Positions 8,282 to 19,006 of a stretch of DNA of 46,451 nt are shown here, in pieces. Numbering within the stretch: position 1 is the stretch's first letter; every line of letters begins with the position of its first letter. The notes beneath the pieces are model-generated. The model did no database searches, was not told where the DNA came from, and was given only the letters and a program-made list of their open reading frames with translations. The position numbers and the translations under genes were made by a program. Source of the stretch: Streptomyces adustus. GTDB lineage: Bacteria > Actinomycetota > Actinomycetes > Streptomycetales > Streptomycetaceae. The stretch covers positions 1 through 46,451 of the forward strand of contig NZ_VJZD01000048.1 of NCBI RefSeq assembly GCF_009377175.1, given 5' to 3'.

Positions 8282-8695
8282 ATGACCGCGGTGAACGACA
8301 AGCCCGCGCGGCTCATCGGCGGGCCGGGCATTCTGCTGGTCTGGCTGTACGGCGTGATGGTCGTCGGCGCGGTGTCGCGGTCCGTCTACCAGATCGCCAC
8401 CGAGTTCGACCGGGCGCCGCTGGCGTACTCGCTGTCGGCGGTGGCGGGCGTGGTGTACGGATTCATCACGTACTCGCTGGTGCGCGGCGGGGAGAAGGCC
8501 CGCAGGGCCGCGCTGGCCTGCTGCGCCGCCGAGCTCGCGGGTGTCCTGATCGTCGGGACCTGGACCCTGGTCGACCCCTCCGCGTTCCCGGACGCGACGG
8601 TGTGGTCGAAGTACGGCATGGGGTACGTCTTCATCCCCGTGCTGCTGCCGCTGTCGGCCCTGTACTGGCTCCGCAAGGCGCAGCAGCGGAACTGA
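8282..8695 (+). CDS. Small integral membrane protein (137 aa), unknown function
   Basis: Translation starts at ATG 8282, one base after the preceding stop, with GGGGAGG 5-6 nt upstream. Four hydrophobic helices are visible (for example GILLVWLYGVMVVGAV and GYVFIPVLLPLSALYWL). A hydrophilic segment, YQIATEFDRAPL, follows helix 1, and a basic tail RKAQQRN ends the protein. The tight spacing with 7921-8280 suggests translational coupling. No enzyme motif is seen, and the function is unknown. Confidence 0.75.
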   Translation: MTAVNDKPARLIGGPGILLVWLYGVMVVGAVSRSVYQIATEFDRAPLAYSLSAVAGVVYGFITYSLVRGGEKARRAALACCAAELAGVLIVGTWTLVDPSAFPDATVWSKYGMGYVFIPVLLPLSALYWLRKAQQRN

Positions 8696-8706
8696 GCGCC
8701 CGTCCG

Positions 8707-8731
8707 GGGTCCGGTGCGCCGCACCGGACCC
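8707..8731. terminator. Hairpin between converging genes
   Basis: An 11-bp perfect stem (8707-8717 with 8721-8731) with a 3-nt loop sits between the plus-strand membrane protein ending at 8695 and the minus-strand GNAT ending at 8765. It could terminate transcription from both sides. Confidence 0.7.
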
Positions 8732-8764
8732 GGCGAGCGCCGGACGAGGATCGCGGCCGAGCGG

Positions 8765-9265
8765 CTAGGCCGTCGTCGCGTACGTCCCGGCCGGCTTCTC
8801 CAGGATGATCATCGGTACGCCGTCGTCGCCGCCCTTGGACGTGCCCACCGTCTCGTAGCCGACCCGGCGGTACAGGCGCAGATTGCTCTCGCTGCGGTGG
8901 CCGGTGAACAGGCGGAACGTCTTGGCGCCGCGCTCCTCGGCGAGGGCCGACTCGGCCGCGCGCAGCAGCCGGGCGCCGATGCCGTGGCCCTGGAGGCGGG
9001 GGTGGACACAGAGCTTGCCGATGGCGGCCGCGCCGTCCTCGGCGATCCGGCCGCGCACCGAACCGACGACCTCGTCGCCCAGCCGTGCCACGTAGACGCA
9101 GTCGGAGGCGACCTCGGCGCGGACCGAGTCGAGGGTCTGGACGAGCGGGTCGATGCGGTAGTTGCCGTACAGCGCCGCCTCGCTCTGGAAGCACAGGTAC
9201 TGCAACCTGAAGATCTGCTCCACGTCCTGCTCGGTCGCCACCGAGATGGTCACGCTCATGCCCAT
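8765..9265 (-). CDS. GNAT N-acetyltransferase
   Basis: The acetyl-CoA motif A is clear: IGKLCVHPRLQGHGIGARLL (R/QxxGxG/A loop), followed by a helix and FTGHRSESNLRLYRRVGYE, the motif B region with the YRRVGYE strand typical of GNATs. The protein is 166 residues and cytoplasmic; its substrate is unknown. ATG 9265 is chosen because GGGAGG lies 9 nt upstream. ATG 9259 and a start further upstream at 9286 are possible. Confidence 0.86.
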   Translation of the reverse strand: MGMSVTISVATEQDVEQIFRLQYLCFQSEAALYGNYRIDPLVQTLDSVRAEVASDCVYVARLGDEVVGSVRGRIAEDGAAAIGKLCVHPRLQGHGIGARLLRAAESALAEERGAKTFRLFTGHRSESNLRLYRRVGYETVGTSKGGDDGVPMIILEKPAGTYATTA

Positions 9266-9310
9266 GTGCGCACGCCTCCCGCTCACCTGATCACCGGTTG
9301 TTCCTCACTC

Positions 9311-9871
9311 CTATCCCCGCACTCCGCGAGCCGCAACCTCCGGCGCAAGCAAACGCCGAAGACAACCAAGACATTTGGCACGTTCCGGCCCCAGACTCCC
9401 CTGTGAGATACCCAACTCCCCCGCGATCTCCCGGTAGGTCGGGTCCTGCGGCGAGAGCAGTGCCTCCAGCAGGCGGGGGCAGCGGCCGGGCAGTCGGCGT
9501 ACCGCGTCGCGCAGGGCGCGGCGGCGGGCGGCGCCGAGGGCGAGCTGTTCGGGGCCGCGGCCGGGATCGGCGACGGGCTCGGTGTCGTACGGCCGTTCAC
9601 GGCGGGTCCGGCGGCGCGAGCGGCGCGCCTCGGCGCGGACGGTCCTGCGCAGCCAGGCGGGCGGGTCGTGCGGCGGTGCGCCGGCCGCGAGGCGTTCCAG
9701 GAGGCGCAGCCAGACCTCCTGTTCCAGGTCCCCGGCCTCGCTCCCCGAGCCCTGCGCCTCGGCCAGGGCCTCGGCGGCGAGCAACGGGCGCAGGGCGGTG
9801 AGCATCTCGTGCGTCATGTACGGCACGACGCGGCCGCCCGGACGCGGGTTCGCCGGGCGGCCGTGTGTCAC
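9311..9871 (-). CDS. RNA polymerase sigma factor-like protein (sigma-70 regions 2 and 4)
   Basis: The protein, up to 186 residues, has a compact sigma layout. Region 2 is recognisable in AGDLEQEVWLRLLERL and PAWLRRTVRAEARRSRRR. Region 4 is the helix-turn-helix DAVRRLPGRCPRLLEALLSP then YREIAGELGISQGSLGPERA. The first residues (PANPRPGG) are not sigma-like, so the true start may be ATG 9817 or 9805 rather than GTG 9871. It follows the phosphodiesterase gene by 12 bp on the same strand and may be co-transcribed with it. No anti-sigma gene is adjacent. Confidence 0.72.
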   Translation of the reverse strand: MTHGRPANPRPGGRVVPYMTHEMLTALRPLLAAEALAEAQGSGSEAGDLEQEVWLRLLERLAAGAPPHDPPAWLRRTVRAEARRSRRRTRRERPYDTEPVADPGRGPEQLALGAARRRALRDAVRRLPGRCPRLLEALLSPQDPTYREIAGELGISQGSLGPERAKCLGCLRRLLAPEVAARGVRG

Positions 9872-9883
9872 TCCAAAGGGGAA

Positions 9884-11086
9884 TCAGCCGTTGACGAAGT
9901 CCGCGCGGGCCAGCACCGCGGTGTCGGCGTTGTCGGTGAAGACGCCGTCGATACCGGTCGCGAAGTACGCCTTGAAGGCGCCGAAGGCGTCCCCGTAGGC
10001 GTCGGCGTCGGTGCCCTTGCGGAAGCTCGTGGGCAGGAAGGGGTTCTCGTTGCGCATGGTGTAGGGGTGCAGCACCAGGCCCACCGCGTGGGCGTCCTTG
10101 ACCAGGGTGGTCGGGGTGGTGAGGTTGCCGCTCGCGTCCTTCGGGACGACCAGGTCGAGGGTGGGGCCGATGCCCTGGGCGTAGCCGGCGATCTCCCTGA
10201 GGCCCGCGGGCGTGACGAGGTCGGCGACCGTGCGCGGGTCGCCCGTCTCGACGAAGTCCCAGGGGCGGCTCGCGGCCGAGGAGAGCAGCACGACGAGGGG
10301 GTTGTCCACGAGCGTGTTCAGTCGCTGGATGCTGGTCGGCTCGAAGGACTGGAGGATGACCGGCGAGTTCCACTTGTCCTTGCCGTGCTTGCGCAGCAGC
10401 TTGGCGACCCGCTCCTCCAGGCCCAGGCCCAGCTTGCGGAAGTAGGTGGGGTGCTTGGTCTCCGGGTAGATCCAGACCTGCTTGCCCCGCTTGCGGGTCT
10501 GCTCGTCCTGCCAGCGCAGCACCTCCTCGAACGTGGGGATCTCCCAGCGGCCGTCGTAGAGGGTGTTGTGCGGGCGGTTGGCCGGGATCCGCTCGATCGC
10601 GCGCAGGGTCTTCAGCTCGGCGAGCGTGAAGTCCTCGGTGAACCAGCCGGTGGTGGAGACGCCGTCGAGGACCTTGGTGGTCCTGCGGGCGGCGAACTCC
10701 GGGTGGTCGGCGACGTCCGTGGTGCCGCCGATCTCCGGCTCGTGGCGGCAGACGAGGTGGCCGTCCCGGGTGACCACCAGGTCACCGGCCTCGACGACGT
10801 CGGCGCCGAGGTCGAGGGCCAGCTGGTACGAGCCGAAGGTGTGCTCGGGCCGGTAGCCGCTGGCCCCCCGGTGGCCGATGACCGTGGGCTTCGGCAGGCT
10901 CTTCAGGCCTCCCGAGTGCCGGGCGTCGGCTCCTCCCGTGTGCCGGGCGTCGGCTCTCGCCGACCCGGCGAGGCCGAGGACCGCCCCGCTCGCGCCGAGG
11001 ACCGCGGCGCCGAGCAGCGCCCGGCGTCCGGTGCCTGCCGGTTCCTCGTTCGACCCCCGCGACTGCTGTGACCCGTGCGTGCTCAT
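9884..11086 (-). CDS. glpQ: Secreted glycerophosphodiester phosphodiesterase (GDPD)
   Basis: The 400-residue protein has a Tat-like signal (GRRALLGAAVLGASG, residues 20-46, Ala-rich cleavage region) and then the GDPD TIM barrel. Seen active-site elements are IGHRGASG (H72, R73), E82 and CRHEPEI (H115, E116). It should hydrolyse glycerophosphodiesters to glycerol 3-phosphate and an alcohol with a divalent metal. The usual metal motif ExD appears here as E99-A-G-D102, one residue longer. Two ADARH(T/S)GG copies (residues 46-60) lie between signal and domain. ATG 11086 has AGGAGG 6 nt upstream. The gene symbol follows family usage only. Confidence 0.88.
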   Translation of the reverse strand: MSTHGSQQSRGSNEEPAGTGRRALLGAAVLGASGAVLGLAGSARADARHTGGADARHSGGLKSLPKPTVIGHRGASGYRPEHTFGSYQLALDLGADVVEAGDLVVTRDGHLVCRHEPEIGGTTDVADHPEFAARRTTKVLDGVSTTGWFTEDFTLAELKTLRAIERIPANRPHNTLYDGRWEIPTFEEVLRWQDEQTRKRGKQVWIYPETKHPTYFRKLGLGLEERVAKLLRKHGKDKWNSPVILQSFEPTSIQRLNTLVDNPLVVLLSSAASRPWDFVETGDPRTVADLVTPAGLREIAGYAQGIGPTLDLVVPKDASGNLTTPTTLVKDAHAVGLVLHPYTMRNENPFLPTSFRKGTDADAYGDAFGAFKAYFATGIDGVFTDNADTAVLARADFVNG

Positions 11087-11502
11087 GAGCACCCTCCTGC
11101 CGTCGGCTCGTACGTGCGGGCCGATGGTAGGGGCGTGGACATGGCGGAAGAGAGGCCTCGGAGGGAACGCACGGATGACTCCGGATGGCGCCTCGACGGC
11201 GGGTGGTGACGGTTCGTCGGCATGGCCGCGGGCGGCCGGGGTACCCGGACGGCACCCGCTCGGAGCAGTCGGCCGGCGGGCGGCGTGTGTCGTCCGTCAC
11301 TCGGTCCCATGTCGTGACATCCGCGTTGCGCGCAGGTCCCGAAGCTGCACCGCAGGTAAACATGCGTCAACAATGCGTAAGACTCCGGTGAACCCGATGT
11401 GCGCCACCCGGGGACCCGCGAGTATCGTCCTCACCTGCACAGACACATCGCACACAGACTCGTCGCACTTCGCTCGGCCGTCTTTCGACTCCGGAGGGTC
11501 CG
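11087..11502. other. 416-bp divergent promoter region
   Basis: It separates the leftward phosphodiesterase gene from the rightward acyltransferase. AGGAGG for the former lies at 11093-11098, and GGAGG for the latter just before 11503. Small open frames cross it without convincing start signals. I see no clear operator or terminator. Confidence 0.5.
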
Positions 11503-12174
11503 TTGTCCCGCTTCACGCTCATCAAGGCAGTGCTCGGACCGGTCATGCGCCTGATGTTCCGCCCCCAGGTGGAGGGCGTGGAGCATATTCCGGGCGACGG
11601 CCCGGTCATCCTCGCCGGCAACCACGTCACGTTCATCGACTCGATGATCCTGCCGCTCGTCTGCGACCGTCAGGTCTGCTTCATCGGCAAGGACGAGTAC
11701 GTCACCGGCAAGGGCGTCAAGGGACGGCTGATGGCGTGGTTCTTCACCGGCGTCGGCATGATCCCGGTCGACCGGGACGGCGGCAAGGGCGGGGTCGCGG
11801 CGCTGATGACGGGCCGCCGGATCCTGGAGGAGGGCCGGGTCTTCGGCATCTACCCCGAGGGCACCCGCTCCCCCGACGGCCGGCTGTACCGCGGCCGTAC
11901 CGGTATCGCGCGGCTGACGCTGATGACCGGGGCGCCCGTGGTCCCGTTCGCCATGATCGGCACGGACAAGATCCAGCCGGGCGGCTCCGGGATGCCGCGG
12001 CCGAGCAAGGTCACGGTCCGCTTCGGTGAGGCGATGGAGTTCTCCCGGTACGAGGGCATGGACCGGGACCGCTATGTACTGCGGGCCGTCACCGACTCGG
12101 TGATGACCGAGGTCATGCGCCTGTCCGGTCAGGAGTACGTGGACATGTACGCAACCAAGGCGAAGGCCGCGTAG
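11503..12174 (+). CDS. 1-acyl-sn-glycerol-3-phosphate acyltransferase, PlsC family
   Basis: The protein, 223 residues, has the acyltransferase signature NHVTFIDS with the catalytic H(x4)D pair H41/D46. The phosphate-binding block is YPEGTRSPDG (E119), followed by a later VPFAMIGT motif. The family acylates lysophosphatidic acid to phosphatidic acid at the cytoplasmic face of the membrane; an alternative acyl acceptor is possible. Translation starts at a rare TTG with GGAGG 5 nt upstream. The gene stands alone, converging on the MFS gene. Confidence 0.87.
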   Translation: MSRFTLIKAVLGPVMRLMFRPQVEGVEHIPGDGPVILAGNHVTFIDSMILPLVCDRQVCFIGKDEYVTGKGVKGRLMAWFFTGVGMIPVDRDGGKGGVAALMTGRRILEEGRVFGIYPEGTRSPDGRLYRGRTGIARLTLMTGAPVVPFAMIGTDKIQPGGSGMPRPSKVTVRFGEAMEFSRYEGMDRDRYVLRAVTDSVMTEVMRLSGQEYVDMYATKAKAA

Positions 12175-12226
12175 GCCTCCGGCGGTCGGAGCTCCGAGCC
12201 TCCCGCGGCCGTCCACCGTCGGCGCA

Positions 12227-12286
12227 AGCCTTCGGCGGACGGCCGCGGTTCGTGTGAGCCCTCGGCGGACGGCCGCGGTTGGTGTG
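12227..12286. repeat. Two 30-bp direct repeats between converging genes
   Basis: Units 12227-12256 and 12257-12286 differ at two positions. They lie in the 156-bp gap between plsC and the MFS gene. A 10-bp palindrome (12187-12196) precedes them. They may be remnants or part of a bidirectional termination region. Confidence 0.7.
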
Positions 12287-12330
12287 CGGGCGCGGGTGCG
12301 CCGTGATGGCGCCGGCCGGCCCGGTCGGCG

Positions 12331-13842
12331 CTACAGCCGCTGGTCGCGCAGCAGGAACCAGGCCGCGACCGCCGTCGCGAGCAGGACCACGGCGCCCGCC
12401 CCCGCCGCCAGGCCGAGGCCGTCCACGAACGCCTCGCGGGCCGAGGCCAGCAGTTGCCGTGCGGTGTCCGGGGGCAGGTGTCCCGCCGCCTCGACCGCGC
12501 CGCCGAGCGACTCGTGCGCGGCGGCCGGGGTGCCCGCCGGGGCGCTGAAGCCGCGGTAGACGCCGGTCATGATGGAGCCGAGCACGGCGATGCCGAGGGC
12601 CGCGCCCAGTTCGTACGCCGTCTCGGAGACCGCCGACGCGGCACCCGCCTGCTCCTTGGGCACGCTGGAGAGGATCACGTCGGCGGTGACGGTGAAGGAG
12701 AACCCGGCGCCGACCCCGACGACCAGCAGGGCGGTGCCGAGGAAGAGGTAGTCCGTCGACCGGTCCAGCACGGTGAGCGCGGCGAGGGCGAGGCCCACGG
12801 CGGCGAGGCCGCTGGAGACCACGGCCCGTACCGAGAACCGCCGGGCCGCGTGGCCCGCCACCAGTCCGGCCGCCACCGCACCGACCGCGGCGGGCAGCTC
12901 GGCCAGGCCCGCCTCGAACGGGCCCCGGCCCTGCACGAGTTGCAGGTACTGGGAGAGGAAGAACACCAGGCCGGACAGGCCCAGCACGGTCAGCAGGTCG
13001 GCGAGGACGGCGCCGCTGAACCCGCGGCTGCGGAACAGCCGCATGTCCAGCAGCGGGGTCGGCAGGGTGAGCTGACGCCGGACGAACCAGTACAGGGCGG
13101 CCGCGCCCAGCACGCCCGCGGCCGCCGTCTCCCAGGTGAGTCCGTGGGTGGCGGCCTCCTTCACCGCGTAGACGACACCGATCATGCCGACCAGCGACAG
13201 CACCACGCTGACCAGGTCCCAGGGGCCGGGGCTGGGGTTGCGGGACTCCGGCAGCAGTCTGCTGCCGACGAGGACGAGGACGGCCATCACGGGCAGGTTG
13301 ATCAGGAAGACCGAGCCCCACCAGAAGTGTTCGAGCAGGAAGCCGCCGACGATCGGGCCGACGGCCGTGCCCGCCGAGGCGACGGCGCCCCAGATGCCGA
13401 TGGCGAGGCTGCGTTCGCGCGGGTCGTGGAAGAGGTTGCGGATCAGGGCGAGCGTGGCCGGCATCAGGGTGGCACCGGCGACCCCGAGCAGGGCCCGGGC
13501 CAGGATCATCGTCTCGGGCGTGGTCGCGTAGGCGTTGAGGACGGAGATCGCGCCGAACGCGGTGGCTCCGCAGAGCAGGATCCGCTTGCGGCCGATGCGG
13601 TCGCCGAGGCTGCCCATGGAGACGAGCAGACCGGCGATGACGAAGGAGTAGACGTCGCCGATCCACAGCAGCTGGGTGCCGGTGGGCTCCAGGTCCTCGC
13701 TGATGTAGGGGGTCGCGAGGCCGAGGACGGTCGCGTCGACGGCCACCAGCAGTACGGCGAGCACGAGGACGGACAGTGCGAGCCAGCGGCCCGGGCGGCG
13801 CGCCGCCTCCGTCGTCGCGACCTGCCGCAGGGTGCTGCTCAT
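12331..13842 (-). CDS. MFS multidrug exporter, 14-TM DHA2 (QacA/EmrB-like) family
   Basis: The 503-residue protein carries the MFS motif A GSLGDRIGRKR after helix 2. Motif C of antiporters is visible in the LNAYATTP to GVAGATLMP region and GTAVGPIVGGFLLEHFWW. The first helix has VAVDATVLGLATP, typical of QacA/SmvA proton-driven drug exporters. Fourteen hydrophobic segments fit the length. The ATG at 13842 overlaps the TetR stop (ATGA), so both come from one transcript. Its substrate is probably a lipophilic cation or drug. Confidence 0.9.
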   Translation of the reverse strand: MSSTLRQVATTEAARRPGRWLALSVLVLAVLLVAVDATVLGLATPYISEDLEPTGTQLLWIGDVYSFVIAGLLVSMGSLGDRIGRKRILLCGATAFGAISVLNAYATTPETMILARALLGVAGATLMPATLALIRNLFHDPRERSLAIGIWGAVASAGTAVGPIVGGFLLEHFWWGSVFLINLPVMAVLVLVGSRLLPESRNPSPGPWDLVSVVLSLVGMIGVVYAVKEAATHGLTWETAAAGVLGAAALYWFVRRQLTLPTPLLDMRLFRSRGFSGAVLADLLTVLGLSGLVFFLSQYLQLVQGRGPFEAGLAELPAAVGAVAAGLVAGHAARRFSVRAVVSSGLAAVGLALAALTVLDRSTDYLFLGTALLVVGVGAGFSFTVTADVILSSVPKEQAGAASAVSETAYELGAALGIAVLGSIMTGVYRGFSAPAGTPAAAHESLGGAVEAAGHLPPDTARQLLASAREAFVDGLGLAAGAGAVVLLATAVAAWFLLRDQRL

Positions 13843-14435
13843 GATTCCTCTCTCCGTGGTTCGTCATGTCGTGGTTCGTCGCGTCGCGGTTCGTCGCGTC
13901 GCAGGGCGCCGCCGAGGAGCAGCTCGACGGTCATGCGGGTGAAGTCCTTGGCCGCGACCCTGCCTTCCGAGACCGCCCAGGCGGCGGAGGCCAGCAGCCC
14001 GTAGAGCGCCTCGGTCAGCCAGGCCGGGGTGAGGTCGATGCGGAACTCGCCGCTCTCCTGGCCGCGCCGGAACAGGGCCGCGATGCGGTCGTCGATCCGG
14101 GTCCAGCCGGTGTTCTGGCCGTCGCCCTCGAACAGCTGGTTCTCGGTGTAGAGGAAGGCGAGCAGACCTGCGGCGGGTTCGATCTCGCGCACCAGCCGGT
14201 GCACGGCGTCACGCGCCGGCCCCTCGTCCAGGCGGGCCGCGTCCAGCGCCGCCTCGCACTCGGCGATGCCGAGCGACTCCAGCGCCCGTACGAGCGCGTC
14301 GCGCCCGGCGAACTGGCGGTGCAGCGTGGCCCGGCTGATCCCGGCGGCCCTGGCGACCTCGTCCATGGTCGCGGTGGCTCTGCGGGTCAGCAGAGCGGCT
14401 GCGCTGCGCAGCACGTGGTCACGATCGACAGCCAT
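13839..14435 (-). CDS. TetR-family repressor of the adjacent MFS exporter
   Basis: The N-terminal helix-turn-helix is clear: VLRSAAALLTRRATATMDEVARAAGISRATLHRQF, shown here in parts. The C-terminal part is the variable ligand-binding domain. ATG 14435 starts at MAVDRDHV; ATGs at 14453 and 14462 are in frame but lie in the operator region. The last residues form a repeated charged tail of (R)RDEPR(R/H)DEP units, encoded by short tandem DNA repeats. A perfect palindrome at 14455-14472 is the likely autoregulatory operator. The stop overlaps the exporter start by 4 bp. Confidence 0.88.
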   Translation of the reverse strand: MAVDRDHVLRSAAALLTRRATATMDEVARAAGISRATLHRQFAGRDALVRALESLGIAECEAALDAARLDEGPARDAVHRLVREIEPAAGLLAFLYTENQLFEGDGQNTGWTRIDDRIAALFRRGQESGEFRIDLTPAWLTEALYGLLASAAWAVSEGRVAAKDFTRMTVELLLGGALRRDEPRRDEPRHDEPRREES

Positions 14436-14454
14436 GAGACAAGAGTAGACCATG

Positions 14455-14472
14455 TGAGACATCTTTGTCTCA
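14455..14472. promoter_or_regulatory. TetR operator
   Basis: TGAGACA-TCTT-TGTCTCA is a perfect inverted repeat with 7-bp arms. It is 20 bp upstream of the TetR start. A further half-site TGAGAC is at 14435-14440. The position suggests binding of the TetR dimer and repression of the tetR-MFS transcript. Confidence 0.72.
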
Positions 14473-14528
14473 TCAAAGGCATGCGTGACTCACGCGTTGC
14501 GGTCCTGGACCGCAACGGTCCGGGTCAC

Positions 14529-15500
14529 TCAGTGCCAGCGCAGCTGCCCGCGCCGCTCCCAGTACGCGTGCGGCTCCTCCACCAGCGTGGCCAGCCGGGC
14601 CAGGCGGTCCTCGTCGAGGTCCACGACGGCCGCGTGCAGGTTGGAGGAGAGCTGGCCGACGGTCGCGGCACCGGACAGGACGACCCCGGCCCAGGGCCTG
14701 CGCAGCACCAGGGCGAGCGCGACCGCGTCGCAGCCGAGGGAGACCTCGGCCGCGACCTCCTTCAACACCCGCGGCGCATACGGCTCCGCGAGCCGTCCGT
14801 TGGCCATGCCCTCCTTGACGATCACCGTGAGTCCGGCGTCGTGCGCCTCGGCGAGGGCCGGGGCGGCCGAGGTCTCCAGGGCGTTGTACGTCGCCTGGAC
14901 GGTACGGAAGAGGGGTTCGCCCTCGACCGTCACGGCCAGCGCGGCACGGATGGCCTCGGCCTGGTCCGGGCCGCTGGTGGAGAAGCCGACGGTGACACCG
15001 CGGGCGGCCGACTCCGCGAGCTTCGCGTGCAGTTCCTTGTCGGTGAGGGCCGGGCTGTCCGGGGTCACCGAGTGGATCTGGTAGAGATCGAACCGGTCGC
15101 CGAGCAGCGCGTCGGTCTCGGCGCGCTGCCGCTCGTACGTCGCGAGACTGTGGTCCTTGACCTCGTGCCGCTCGGCCTCGACGGACCAGTCGGCGGTGTA
15201 CGTGTAGCCCCACTTGCTGCCGACGACGACGTCGTCGGCCTCGGGGTGCGCGGTCAGCCACTCGGCGAGGAACTCCTCCGCGCGGCCGTAGGAGCGGGCG
15301 GCGTCGAAGTAGCGCACGCCCTGGGCGTAGGCGGCGTCCAGCAGTTCGTGGGTGCGCTCGCGCAGGGCGTCGACACTGCGCACGGACGGCAGGTCCTGGT
15401 CCCGGCCGAGGTTGAGGTAGCCGGGTCGGCCGACGGCGGCGAGGCCGAGGCCGAGGTGGCAGGTGGGCGTCGTGGCGGTGGCGAGGCGGGCGAACGGCAT
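14529..15500 (-). CDS. Aldo/keto reductase
   Basis: The 323-residue TIM-barrel oxidoreductase has the complete catalytic tetrad: D66 in YFDAARSYG, Y71, K96 in VGSKWGY and H143 in LYQIHSV. NAD(P)H-dependent reduction of an aldehyde or ketone is expected; the substrate is not known. An N-terminal frame of 95 more codons is open, but ATG 15500 (MPFARLATATTPTCHLGLGL) matches the family opening. It lies 66 bp from the TetR operator region and is not obviously linked to the exporter. Confidence 0.88.
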   Translation of the reverse strand: MPFARLATATTPTCHLGLGLAAVGRPGYLNLGRDQDLPSVRSVDALRERTHELLDAAYAQGVRYFDAARSYGRAEEFLAEWLTAHPEADDVVVGSKWGYTYTADWSVEAERHEVKDHSLATYERQRAETDALLGDRFDLYQIHSVTPDSPALTDKELHAKLAESAARGVTVGFSTSGPDQAEAIRAALAVTVEGEPLFRTVQATYNALETSAAPALAEAHDAGLTVIVKEGMANGRLAEPYAPRVLKEVAAEVSLGCDAVALALVLRRPWAGVVLSGAATVGQLSSNLHAAVVDLDEDRLARLATLVEEPHAYWERRGQLRWH

Positions 15501-15663
15501 CGCTGGCTCCGGTTCGGTCGGCTCCTTACGGCTGGAACCAAACCTAACCGCCTTCGTGACGGTGAAACGTGAGCAAGCCGGGCGGGTCCACCGGCGCGGT
15601 GTCGACACGTGAACCCCCGCCCCTGGCCGAGGCCACGGGGACAGGGGTCCACGCGTCGGACCG

Positions 15664-18288
<2,625 letters not shown>

Positions 18289-18301
18289 CTAGCTTCTGAT
18301 C

Positions 18302-19006
18302 ATGCGCCCTGGTGCCGTCGCCGCCTCGCTGGTCTCCCTGTCCTTCCTGCTGCTGGGCGCCGCCGCCCCCGCCGAGGACCCGCCGCTGCCCGCCCGATTG
18401 GCCGACACCGGCGGCGGCCGCCAGCTGATCACCGCTCAGGCCCCCGCGGCCGACGCCACGTCGGGCACGCTCACCTGGTGGGACCTGCGCGACGGCCGGT
18501 GGGTGCGGGCCGGTTCCGCACCGGCCCGGTTCGGGGCCGGGGGACTGGTGGAGGGCGCCTCGCGCGCCCAGGGCACGAACACGACCCCGACCGGGCTGTA
18601 CGACCTGCCGTTCGGGTTCGGGATCGAGCCGGCCCCGGCCGGGACCAAGGTCGCCTACCGACCGGTCCGGCAGGACTCCTGGTGGTGCCAGGACAACGAC
18701 TCCCGGTCCTACAACCGCTTCACCGAGCCCCGCCCGGCCGACTGCCGGGCCGCCGAGTCCGAGCATCTGATCACGTACACGACGCAGTACGCGTACGCGC
18801 TCGTCGTCGGCTTCAACTACGCCGCGCCGGTACGCGGGCGCGGCGCCGGGATCTTCCTGCACGTCGACGGGGCCGGGGCGACCGCGGGGTGCGTGTCGGT
18901 CCCGGCGGAGGCGATGCGCGCGCTGCTGCGCTGGGCCGACCCGGCGCTGCGCCCGCACATCGCGATCGGTACGCGCGGCGGGGCGACGGCGATCACGCGG
19001 TACTGA
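18302..19006 (+). CDS. Secreted L,D-transpeptidase-like (YkuD fold) protein
   Basis: The 234-residue protein has a signal peptide ending near residue 24 (AAAPAED). The catalytic block is IFLHVDGAGATAGCVSVP, with H187 and the nucleophile C197, the His and Gly-Cys of the ErfK/YkuD family. Earlier TPTGLYDLPFGFG is also typical. Such enzymes cross-link or anchor peptidoglycan, but divergent members have unknown roles. No ribosome binding site is seen. TAGCTT at 18290-18295, 6 nt before ATG, could be a -10 box of a leaderless transcript. Its end overlaps the histidine kinase end by 14 bp on opposite strands. Confidence 0.82.
   Translation: MRPGAVAASLVSLSFLLLGAAAPAEDPPLPARLADTGGGRQLITAQAPAADATSGTLTWWDLRDGRWVRAGSAPARFGAGGLVEGASRAQGTNTTPTGLYDLPFGFGIEPAPAGTKVAYRPVRQDSWWCQDNDSRSYNRFTEPRPADCRAAESEHLITYTTQYAYALVVGFNYAAPVRGRGAGIFLHVDGAGATAGCVSVPAEAMRALLRWADPALRPHIAIGTRGGATAITRY

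Noticed and set aside
12113..13867. 584-codon frame overlapping the MFS gene on the same strand
   Set aside because: Arg/Pro-rich shadow frame without membrane segments; the real frame has 14 hydrophobic helices and MFS motifs.
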